A DNA stretch of 16,940 nucleotides from an uncultured Salinimicrobium sp. (lineage in GTDB: Bacteria; Bacteroidota; Bacteroidia; Flavobacteriales; Flavobacteriaceae), in contig CAMPJY010000040.1 in the NCBI GenBank assembly GCA_946887025.1, forward strand, positions 1 through 16,940. The letters run 5' to 3'. A program made the position numbers and the translations under genes. Positions 1 to 5,399 of the stretch are shown here, in pieces. The notes under the pieces were generated by a model. It searched no databases. It worked only from the letters and a program-made list of their open reading frames with translations, and was not told the DNA's origin. The number at the start of each line of letters is the position of its first letter. Within the stretch, counting starts at the first letter, position 1.

Positions 1-40
1 AAAGAGTCCTTTGAATGGATTTCATTCACAAAAAAATCCT

Positions 41-48
41 TACTTTTG
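41..48 (+). promoter_or_regulatory. Bacteroidetes -7 promoter element of ndk
   Basis: TACTTTTG fits the Bacteroidetes primary sigma factor -7 consensus TAnnTTTG at every fixed position and lies 25 bases before the ndk start codon. I do not see a clean TTTG -33 element at the usual 19-21 base spacing; the nearest TTTG (10-13) is 27 bases away. Transcription would begin just downstream, leaving a short A-rich leader, which also argues against the longer upstream reading frame being translated. Confidence 0.55.
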
Positions 49-73
49 CAGCCAATTTAAAAAACAAGAGAAA

Positions 74-493
74 ATGGCGACAAATAGAACTTTCACCATG
101 TTAAAGCCCGATGCAGTGGAAAACGGACACATAGGGGCGATTTTAGAAATGATCAATTCCGCTGGTTTCAGGATTGTGGCGTTGAAGAAGACCCAGATGA
201 CCAAAGCTGATGCCGAGGCTTTTTACGCTATCCACAAGGAGCGTCCATTCTTCGGGGAGTTAGTGGAATTCATGACCAGAGGTCCTATTGTAGCTGCCAT
301 TCTTGAGAAGGAGAACGCGGTTGAGGATTTCAGAACCCTGATAGGTGCTACCAATCCGGCCGATGCTGCTGAGGGAACCATCAGAAAAAAATACGCTGCT
401 TCGGTAGGGGAGAACGCAGTTCACGGAAGTGACAGCGATGAAAATGCAGCTATCGAGGGGGCATTTCATTTTTCCGGAAGGGAAATGTTCTAG
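74..493 (+). CDS. ndk: Nucleoside diphosphate kinase
   Basis: This enzyme transfers the gamma-phosphate of ATP to nucleoside diphosphates through a phospho-histidine intermediate, balancing the cytosolic (d)NTP pools. The 139-residue product has the family's usual length. The signature NAVHGSDS spans residues 114-121, with His117 as the phosphorylated residue, and the N-terminal [10 protein letters not shown] (6-15) is the nucleotide-binding strand. The frame stays open upstream to a TTG at 11, but that region contains the -7 promoter box and the family begins at the ATG at 74, in an A-rich context (AAGAGAAAATG), so I chose 74. The gene appears monocistronic: its own promoter lies upstream and an intrinsic terminator follows. 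No key residue is missing. Confidence 0.97.
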   Translation: MATNRTFTMLKPDAVENGHIGAILEMINSAGFRIVALKKTQMTKADAEAFYAIHKERPFFGELVEFMTRGPIVAAILEKENAVEDFRTLIGATNPADAAEGTIRKKYAASVGENAVHGSDSDENAAIEGAFHFSGREMF

Positions 494-498
494 ACTAG

Positions 499-524
499 TT
501 ACGAGTTAAGAATTACGAGTTAAG
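499..524. repeat. Short tandem direct repeat TTACGAGTTAAG x2
   Basis: Two identical copies of TTACGAGTTAAG lie at 499-510 and 513-524, separated by AA (14-base period), directly after the ndk stop codon and before its terminator. Short TTACGA-type repeats are frequent in flavobacterial intergenic DNA as I remember it; whether this one belongs to a dispersed family cannot be told from one window. Confidence 0.6.
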
Positions 525-534
525 GCTCACAATG

Positions 535-559
535 AACCACCTGTTTTGGGTGGTTTTTT
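535..559 (+). terminator. Intrinsic terminator of ndk
   Basis: AACCACC (535-541) pairs perfectly with GGTGGTT (549-555) around a 7-base loop TGTTTTG. The stem runs straight into a T-rich tract (554-559, then TTTTT after a single G). It lies about 40 bases after the ndk stop, the layout of a rho-independent terminator, and separates ndk from the toxin-antitoxin genes. Confidence 0.85.
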
Positions 560-617
560 GTTTTTGATCTTTTCTTCGCGAATCTGGCAGATGATTTTTC
601 ATTAATTCGTATATTTA

Positions 618-635
618 TTTTGGTATAAACCAAAA
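618..635. promoter_or_regulatory. Inverted repeat, probable operator of the toxin-antitoxin operon
   Basis: TTTTGGT-ATAA-ACCAAAA is a perfect palindrome with 7-base arms and a 4-base spacer, ending 4 bases before the antitoxin ATG. A promoter-like TTATTTTG (615-622, one mismatch to TAnnTTTG) overlaps its left arm, so a dimeric protein bound here would block transcription. Type II toxin-antitoxin operons usually repress themselves through such a site; that the antitoxin binds here is inference. Confidence 0.6.
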
Positions 636-639
636 GGTT

Positions 640-1086
640 ATGAAAACGGTTAAGATCAGAAACGAACTCTATAAATTAATTGAGGCAGGGAATGAGGAGC
701 TTCTAAATCATTTATGGAAAATTGCAAGGTCTTACCGGGATAAAGGAGGCAGAATGCAAAAAAACGATCATAAAGAGGGTAATACAGAAGGAGATACTTC
801 AGAGAAAAGTTTGTCTGAAGTTCATGATGCTGACATTACTTATATGAGAACTCTGACCTTTAAGTTTCCTGCCGGTTCTGATTCTGAGGAAGAAGAAATA
901 AAAATGGCTTTTGCTTCTAAATTATATGAATTAGGAAAAATCACCTTAGGTCAGGGAGCTGAAATGACAGGTTGTACTAAAGAACATTTCATGAGCTTGC
1001 TCGCTGACTATGGAGTTTCTATTTTTAATAATCCTCCCGAAGATTTAGACCAGGACATAAGAAATGCCGCCGATTATAGTCTCTGA
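640..1086 (+). CDS. UPF0175-type antitoxin with an extra N-terminal segment
   Basis: This is probably the antitoxin of a type II toxin-antitoxin pair. The C-terminal half (about residues 82-145) matches the UPF0175 pattern: LYELGKITLGQGAEMTG, then the recognition-helix-like stretch TKEHFMSLLADYGVSIF and an acidic tail. UPF0175 proteins typically precede DUF3368/PIN toxins, as here. Ahead of it sits a separate helical segment (about 1-38), resembling the short N-terminal domain of some Bacteroidetes addiction-module proteins, and a charged, probably disordered linker (39-66). An in-frame ATG at 754 (Met39) is preceded by AAAGGAGG (742-749), an unusually good Shine-Dalgarno for this lineage, so a 110-residue short form may also be made. 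The 3' end overlaps the toxin gene by 23 bases. One counted block (841-900) is 38% G+C, below the neighbouring genes. Confidence 0.75.
   Translation: MKTVKIRNELYKLIEAGNEELLNHLWKIARSYRDKGGRMQKNDHKEGNTEGDTSEKSLSEVHDADITYMRTLTFKFPAGSDSEEEEIKMAFASKLYELGKITLGQGAEMTGCTKEHFMSLLADYGVSIFNNPPEDLDQDIRNAADYSL
742..756 (+). promoter_or_regulatory. Possible internal ribosome binding site and start inside the antitoxin gene
   Basis: AAAGGAGG at 742-749, a 4-base spacer and ATG at 754-756 lie in the antitoxin reading frame. Flavobacterial genes here mostly lack Shine-Dalgarno sequences, so this match stands out. It would yield the UPF0175-like part without the N-terminal segment. The spacing is slightly short, and AGGAGG can arise by chance from Lys-Gly-Gly codons. 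Confidence 0.35.
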
Positions 1087-1519
1087 TGCAAGTTGCCTGA
1101 TCCTTTATAGCAAGATTGATGAATTCCTGATCCTGAAAAAGGTTTTTAAACAGATAACCATAACTGAAAGCGTATCAAAAGAATTCAACCAACCTCTTCC
1201 TTGTTGGGTCCAGGTACGTAATCCGGTAGGTGACTTTCACCTTAGGCTATTAAATCAATTGGATTATGGAGAAGCAACCTCCATATCACTAGCTTCTGAA
1301 TTTGAAAATTCCCTATTAATAATTGATGAACTAAAAGGCAGGAAAATTGCCAAAGAGCTGAATATTAATATTACCGGATCTCTTGGTATTCTTGTAGCTG
1401 CTAAAAATAAAGGCATCATTGATTCAGTAAAACCAATATTATTAAAGGTGCGACAGACCAACTTCAGGCTTTCTGATAAACTCATAGAGATGGTTCTCTT
1501 GAGGTCCGGAGAAGGATAG
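1064..1519 (+). CDS. DUF3368 PIN-like toxin (probable RNase)
   Basis: This looks like the toxin of the module. PIN-fold proteins are metal-dependent ribonucleases that halt growth by cleaving RNA. The 151-residue product begins with IIVSDASCLILYSKI, where Asp8 is the first metal ligand. LDYGEATSISLA supplies Glu70, and LLIIDELKGRKIAKEL supplies Asp88. GSLGILVAAKNKGII (105-119) and NFRLSDKL (133-140) are typical of the DUF3368 branch. The start lies 23 bases inside the antitoxin gene in another frame, so the two are probably translationally coupled. Three 60-base blocks (1261-1440) count to 59 G+C of 180 (33%), far below nearby housekeeping genes, which suggests acquisition by transfer. All visible acidic ligands are intact, so it could be active. 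It converges on the next gene with only 28 bases between stop codons. Confidence 0.8.
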   Translation: MPPIIVSDASCLILYSKIDEFLILKKVFKQITITESVSKEFNQPLPCWVQVRNPVGDFHLRLLNQLDYGEATSISLASEFENSLLIIDELKGRKIAKELNINITGSLGILVAAKNKGIIDSVKPILLKVRQTNFRLSDKLIEMVLLRSGEG

Positions 1520-1547
1520 GAGAAATTAAATCATCCCAATTCGAGGA

Positions 1548-2693
1548 CTAAAACCTCTCAGGTGAGTATTCACTCACTATGCTCGCAGCCAGGGAAACTG
1601 CATTAATATCGGGATGTTTTTTCCAGAGGACCGAATCCTGGTTCTTGGGTTTCAGCCAGAAATCCTCTATTTCCCGGGCCAGGGGAAGATATTCCTCAAA
1701 GGCTTTCAGACTTATGTCCTGTTGCTCAAAAATGGTCCTTCTGCCGAATAACACTCTCAGGGCGAGGGAAAGTCCACATTCCCTGAAGGCCAGTCGGCGG
1801 GCGGAGGTGAAGCTGAGTTCTTTGGAATTCTCGAGATTACGCAGGCCGGAAAGGCAGTCCCCCAGTAACTTTTCGGGATCCATGACTTCGGGAATGGATT
1901 TGTTGTTTACCGAACATTCAGCCGCCTTGACAGAATTGAGCAGCAGCCCTCCAATCCCCAGGGTATCATTGGTTTTCCAGACCCTGTTTTGAGAAATATT
2001 CTCGAAATCTGAAGCCAGGCGTTTTAAGGGGGATGCCAGTTCGGGAACTTCGTTCTTTAGACTTTCAGAAAGGATCAGCCCTTCCAGGGGGTCATGAATT
2101 CCCATGCTTGGCACCTGGGGGCGGGAAAGATCAATGCTCATCTTCCAGAACATTCTGGATTGCCCATTGACTTTGGCAATGAATTTTCCGCTGGCCAGAA
2201 GTAATTCGGCAGCCCAGGTCTTGTAATCGACGTCTCCGGTTTCTTCGTGCATTTCGAGCAAACTATGGATCCAGCGGGTGTTGTAATGAAAATATTGCCC
2301 ATCCCTTTCCCATTCAAGGCGCTCATCCAATGGCTCTGTTTCCTTTCGCTCGCGAAGGTTTTTCCCTATTCGGAGGCCTCCTGCCGTGGGGTGTTCTTCC
2401 CCTTCTGCTTCTGAGAGTCCGCTGATCCAGCCTTTTCGGGGATCGGCTACTGTGAACCTGCCAAGCTTCTGGTGCACTAAATGAGTCAGATTTCTGGCTT
2501 TCTCCAAGTACCGGGGATCTCCAGTGGTATCGGCAAGTCCAAGAAAAGTCTGAACCGCATAGGCGTCGGTCCAGAGATACCGGTGGAAAGCTTTGCTGTC
2601 ATCTCCATTAAGCCCCGTCCTTTCGGAGAAAGCATTCATTAATTCTTTTGCTATGGCAATTCTTTCGGTCTTTTCGGATTCCATTTGCGACAT
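1548..2693 (-). CDS. Conserved protein of unknown function, alpha-helical barrel-like
   Basis: I recognise this as a conserved bacterial family without an assigned function; the pattern of repeated helical hairpins resembles six-hairpin (alpha/alpha barrel) glycosidase-like proteins. Aromatic and charged blocks stand out: RYLWTDAYAV (38-47), KGWISGLSEAEG (87-98), HPTAGGLRIGK (101-111), DERLEWERDGQYFHY (123-137) and MFWKMSIDLSRPQVPSMG (181-198), followed by IHDPLEGL. Such invariant-looking Trp, Asp, Glu and Arg clusters in the first half suggest an active-site cleft. I see no signal peptide, so it is probably cytoplasmic. I took the ATG at 2693 (381 residues); the frame extends 9 codons further to a TTG at 2720, a less likely start. 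It follows pcm by about 50 bases on the same strand and is probably co-transcribed with it. No function should be assumed. Confidence 0.7.
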   Translation of the reverse strand: MSQMESEKTERIAIAKELMNAFSERTGLNGDDSKAFHRYLWTDAYAVQTFLGLADTTGDPRYLEKARNLTHLVHQKLGRFTVADPRKGWISGLSEAEGEEHPTAGGLRIGKNLRERKETEPLDERLEWERDGQYFHYNTRWIHSLLEMHEETGDVDYKTWAAELLLASGKFIAKVNGQSRMFWKMSIDLSRPQVPSMGIHDPLEGLILSESLKNEVPELASPLKRLASDFENISQNRVWKTNDTLGIGGLLLNSVKAAECSVNNKSIPEVMDPEKLLGDCLSGLRNLENSKELSFTSARRLAFRECGLSLALRVLFGRRTIFEQQDISLKAFEEYLPLAREIEDFWLKPKNQDSVLWKKHPDINAVSLAASIVSEYSPERF

Positions 2694-2744
2694 TAGGTTT
2701 AATTGATCGGTTCCGCACAAAGGAATAACGGACAGGATTTTTTC

Positions 2745-3371
2745 TTATTGCTGGGCCCTCCCGGTCATGGGCACAAAACTCACAAGCAGGAGTTGTTTCT
2801 CGCGGAACTTTTCTTCCTCGGTCTTTTCAAGGAGCACAAGTTTCTGGGATCTTATTCCTACAGGAGCAAGCATTCTGCCTCCAATTTTCAGCTGTTGCTT
2901 TAAAGGTTCAGGGATATACGGGGGAGCGGCGGTAAGGGTGATGCCGTCAAATGGAGCTTTCTCCTGCCAGCCCTGATAGCCGTCCCCGAAGCGGGTGGTG
3001 GCATTCTCCACGCCTGCATTTCTGAGGTTCTCTGAAGCCAGTTCTGCCAGCCATTCAATGATTTCTATGGAGTAGACCTTGGATGCTATTCTTGAGAGTA
3101 TCGCGGCATTATATCCGCAGCCTGCCCCGATTTCCAGGACTGTGTCCCCGGCCTTTAGCCTGAGCTCCTGGGCCATATAGGCAACAATATAAGGCTGGCT
3201 GATGGTCTGGTCCCTTCCAATGGGAAGCGGCCGGTCTTCATAGGCGTGGGGTTTCATTTCCTCGGGCACGAAGAGGGTTCGGTCAACATCCCACATGGCG
3301 CGCAATACAGCTGGATCGTGGATGCCTCTTCTCTTCAGCTGATCCTCTATCATTTCTTCCTTCGTGGTCAT
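2745..3371 (-). CDS. pcm: Protein-L-isoaspartate O-methyltransferase
   Basis: This enzyme uses S-adenosylmethionine to methylate isoaspartyl residues that form in ageing proteins, starting their repair. The 208-residue product has the family's normal length. QTISQPYIVAYM (55-66) carries the conserved Ser58 of the substrate loop, VLEIGAGCGYNAAIL (78-92) is SAM motif I, and FGDGYQGW (128-135) with FDGITLTAAPPYIPEPL (141-157) are the later motifs. The start is the ATG at 3371, 9 bases downstream of an 18-base palindrome that overlaps a possible promoter. The unknown helical-barrel gene follows on the same strand. Everything expected is present; the assignment is firm. Confidence 0.95.
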   Translation of the reverse strand: MTTKEEMIEDQLKRRGIHDPAVLRAMWDVDRTLFVPEEMKPHAYEDRPLPIGRDQTISQPYIVAYMAQELRLKAGDTVLEIGAGCGYNAAILSRIASKVYSIEIIEWLAELASENLRNAGVENATTRFGDGYQGWQEKAPFDGITLTAAPPYIPEPLKQQLKIGGRMLAPVGIRSQKLVLLEKTEEEKFREKQLLLVSFVPMTGRAQQ

Positions 3372-3380
3372 TTTCAGCTA

Positions 3381-3398
3381 TTTGTATAAAGATACAAA
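3381..3398. promoter_or_regulatory. Perfect palindrome upstream of pcm, possible operator or promoter
   Basis: TTTGTAT-AAAG-ATACAAA has perfect 7-base arms and a 4-base spacer and lies 9 bases before the pcm start. Read on the minus strand its centre contains TATCTTTA, which differs from the -7 consensus TAnnTTTG only in the last base, with a TTG about 18 bases upstream. It could therefore be the pcm promoter, with or without an overlapping regulator site. Confidence 0.45.
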
Positions 3399-3403
3399 AC
3401 ATT

Positions 3404-3431
3404 GTAGAGACGCAATGCAATGCATCTCAAC
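3404..3431. repeat. Degenerate REP-like hairpin (GTAGAGACGC type)
   Basis: Two 14-base halves (3404-3417 and 3418-3431) are reverse complements at 11 of 14 positions. The left half begins GTAGAGACGCA and the right half ends TGCATCTCAAC. A GTAGAGACGC...GCGTCTCTAC palindrome is, from memory, a widespread dispersed repeat in Bacteroidetes and cyanobacteria. This copy has drifted in its right arm (CATCTCAAC in place of CGTCTCTAC). Confidence 0.6.
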
Positions 3432-3444
3432 GACCCTAGGAATA

Positions 3445-3474
3445 TTGGAATTTGGAATTTATTTATTGGAATTT
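3445..3474. repeat. TTGGAATTT repeat, three copies
   Basis: TTGGAATTT occurs at 3445-3453, 3452-3460 (sharing two bases) and 3466-3474. The last copy reaches the first base of the stop codon of the DUF721 gene (stop at 3474-3476, minus strand). A 7-base period in an intergenic spacer suggests slippage or a dispersed flavobacterial repeat. Confidence 0.6.
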
Positions 3475-3770
3475 CACCTTAGTACCAGCTTCTTTATCAG
3501 TTCCTTCCCCAGCTCCTCATTCAGCATTCTAACGATCTTCTCTTTGCCGTAACTCAGTTCCTCCCTGAGCACCGAGGAGCTCAGCTGTACAAACAGGGTT
3601 TCCCGGTCCAGTTTAATGGCGGTGGTGTATTTTGCGATGGCGGGGCCCATCTGGCTGTTCCAGACGTCCCTGACATTGACTTTATCCAGGCCCGGCTGCA
3701 GTTTGTTCTTTTCCACAAACTCCTTCAGAGCCTCACTGATGCTGATATGTTCGTTATTTCTCTTGGCCAT
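3474..3770 (-). CDS. DUF721 (DciA-like) protein
   Basis: This 98-residue protein belongs to the DUF721 family, whose best-studied member DciA helps load the replicative helicase DnaB in bacteria without DnaC or DnaI. Visible features are the N-terminal helix ISISEALKEFVEKNKL (10-25), the family-like VRDVWNSQMGPAIAKYT (33-49), and the strand-helix RETLFVQLSSSVLREELS (56-73), a typical DUF721 core with the usual TLFVxLxSSVLRxEL pattern. Its ATG lies inside the end of the upstream lipoprotein gene (17-base overlap), so it is translated with it, in a unit that starts with recF. DUF721 genes often sit beside recF. The family assignment is good; the helicase-loading role in this lineage is inference. 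Confidence 0.85.
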   Translation of the reverse strand: MAKRNNEHISISEALKEFVEKNKLQPGLDKVNVRDVWNSQMGPAIAKYTTAIKLDRETLFVQLSSSVLREELSYGKEKIVRMLNEELGKELIKKLVLR

Positions 3771-4188
3771 AATCGCTGGAATAAGGGGTGAATTTTTTGT
3801 AGGTGTAAATTATGCCGTGCTGGTTTTTGACGACTATCTCTTCCTCATCGGAGGAGAGCAGGGTCTCTTTCCAGCTGTTGTAGGGGGTGGTATAGTAAAG
3901 ATTGATACTGTCATTTTCCACCTTGACCTGCAGCAGCTCCTTATCGTCTGATGCGATGAAGGTGCCGCCCAGCTGGGGCCTTACTTTTTTCCGGAAGCCT
4001 TCATTGTTCTCGACCACAATGTAATCGACCATTTCACTGAAACGGAATTCCTTGCTGCTGCCATCGGGCATTTCAGCGTTCTGGATCTCCCAATAGCCGT
4101 TCAGGTTTGCGATTTTCTCTTCCGGGGAAGAAAAGTCGCAGCTCATAAATAATATGCAAAGCAGGAGGAGGGTGGCCGGCTTTCTCAT
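3754..4188 (-). CDS. Small predicted lipoprotein, lipocalin-like
   Basis: The 144-residue product begins with a lipoprotein signal peptide: a basic start (MRKP), a hydrophobic stretch and the lipobox FMSC with Cys17 as the lipid-modified residue. The mature part opens with [15 protein letters not shown] (29-43), the start typical of small Bacteroidetes lipocalin-like lipoproteins, and alternates short strands such as VDYIVVE, LQVKVE and NLYYTT, consistent with a small beta-barrel. No catalytic motif is visible. It overlaps recF by 4 bases (ATGA) and the DUF721 gene by 17, so it is embedded in a recF operon even though it is an envelope protein. Its function is unknown. Confidence 0.75.
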   Translation of the reverse strand: MRKPATLLLLCILFMSCDFSSPEEKIANLNGYWEIQNAEMPDGSSKEFRFSEMVDYIVVENNEGFRKKVRPQLGGTFIASDDKELLQVKVENDSINLYYTTPYNSWKETLLSSDEEEIVVKNQHGIIYTYKKFTPYSSDYGQEK

Positions 4189-5264
4189 AATTTAAAGATT
4201 TTATAGGATTGATTGGTGCTCTTCACCACATTTTCTGTTCGGTCGGCGTGGGTGTCGCTGATGAAGATCTGGCCCAGCTGGTTTGTAGTCACCATTTCCA
4301 CTATATGGGCGACCCGATTTTCATCCAATTTGTCGAAAACATCGTCTAACAGCAGAATTGGATTTACGCCGGTGAGGTTCTTCATAAAGTCAAACTGCGC
4401 CAGCTTCAGGGCGATCAGAAATGATTTCTGCTGCCCCTGGGATCCGAATTTCTTGATAGGATGCCCTGCAATTTCGAAGTTGAGGTCGTCCTTGTGAGTT
4501 CCCACACTGCTGTATTGCAGTGCCATATCCTTTTGAAGGTTTTCTTTGAAAAGCTGGGCCAGCGGCTGCTCCTTCAGCTGACTGCTGTATATTATATTCA
4601 CCGGCTCCTGTTCATTGCTGATGAAGGCATAGCGCTTAAGGAAGATGGGAATGAAGGTTTCGAGAAAGCTTTCTCTTTTCCTGAATATTTCAGTCCCAAG
4701 CTCTGAAAGCTGCATGTCATAGATGCCCAGGGTTTCCCCGTCATAGGTCCTGTTGGCAGCAAAATACTTCAACAGGGAATTCCTCTGACTCAGGATCTTC
4801 CCATAATTGATCAGGCTGGTTAGGTAAAGCGGATCGCTCTGGGAAATGACGCTGTCCAGAAACTTACGCCGGGTTTCACTTCCCTCAATAATCAGATCAC
4901 TGTCGGCCGGGGAAATTATCACGGTTGGAATAAAACCTATATGTTCACTGAATTTTTCGTAAGGCTTATTATTGCGCTTGATCACTTTTTTCTGCCCGCG
5001 TTTTGCGCTGACAACTATCTGCTCCTCCCGCTCCTTCTTTTCAAAACGTCCTTCCACCACGAAAAATTCGGCGTCGTGGTTAATGTTCTGAGTTGTAATA
5101 GGATTAAAATAACTTTTCCCGAAAGCCAGATGATAGATACTGTCCAGTACATTGGTTTTTCCCACCCCATTGTTCCCCACAATACAATTGATTTTGGGGT
5201 CAAATTCAAAATCAGCCGATTCAATATTCTTGTAATTGAGTAATGAGAGGGACTTCAGGAACAT
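4185..5264 (-). CDS. recF: DNA replication/repair ATPase RecF
   Basis: RecF binds gapped DNA and, with RecO and RecR, helps load RecA at single-stranded gaps. It is an SMC-like ABC ATPase. The 359-residue product has normal length and all motifs: Walker [10 protein letters not shown] (30-38), the HKDDL element (257-261), the ABC signature SQGQQK (275-280) and Walker [13 protein letters not shown] (303-314), then ISDTHADR with the switch His339. It starts at the ATG at 5264, and its stop overlaps the lipoprotein start (ATGA). recF is the first gene of a minus-strand unit diverging from the TPR gene; the 135-base gap should hold both promoters. dnaA and dnaN are not beside it here. Confidence 0.97.
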   Translation of the reverse strand: MFLKSLSLLNYKNIESADFEFDPKINCIVGNNGVGKTNVLDSIYHLAFGKSYFNPITTQNINHDAEFFVVEGRFEKKEREEQIVVSAKRGQKKVIKRNNKPYEKFSEHIGFIPTVIISPADSDLIIEGSETRRKFLDSVISQSDPLYLTSLINYGKILSQRNSLLKYFAANRTYDGETLGIYDMQLSELGTEIFRKRESFLETFIPIFLKRYAFISNEQEPVNIIYSSQLKEQPLAQLFKENLQKDMALQYSSVGTHKDDLNFEIAGHPIKKFGSQGQQKSFLIALKLAQFDFMKNLTGVNPILLLDDVFDKLDENRVAHIVEMVTTNQLGQIFISDTHADRTENVVKSTNQSYKIFKL

Positions 5265-5372
5265 AAAATACTGTTATTCAAAAGAGTAGCTTAGAGTGCT
5301 TTAGGGATTTCCGGTAGTGCAAATTAGGATAAATAAAGAAATCTTTTCCCTTTTAGTTTTGAATAAAAATTA

Positions 5373-5380
5373 TATTTTTG
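5373..5380 (+). promoter_or_regulatory. -7 promoter element of the TPR-ribH operon
   Basis: TATTTTTG matches TAnnTTTG at all fixed positions, 19 bases before the ATG at 5400, in the 135-base gap shared with divergent recF. No convincing -33 element is seen at the normal distance. On the minus strand the best candidate for recF is TAATTTG (around 5322-5328), which has one base too few and is weak. Confidence 0.55.
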
Positions 5381-5399
5381 CCGTTCAATTAACATTTTT

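Noticed and set aside
11..73. N-terminal extension of ndk from a TTG at 11
   Set aside because: The extension overlaps a consensus -7 promoter box, and the NDK family begins at the ATG at 74.
1064..1519. Toxin gene as a pseudogene
   Set aside because: Although short and AT-rich, it has an uninterrupted frame, intact acidic ligands (Asp8, Glu70, Asp88) and a full DUF3368 C-terminus.
1543..1557. GAGG...CCTC hairpin between the convergent toxin and unknown genes as a terminator
   Set aside because: Only a 4-base stem with no T-run on either strand, and half of it lies in coding sequence.
3616..3951. A 111-codon plus-strand frame opposite the lipoprotein and DUF721 genes
   Set aside because: It runs antisense to two well-supported genes and shows no domain or start signal.
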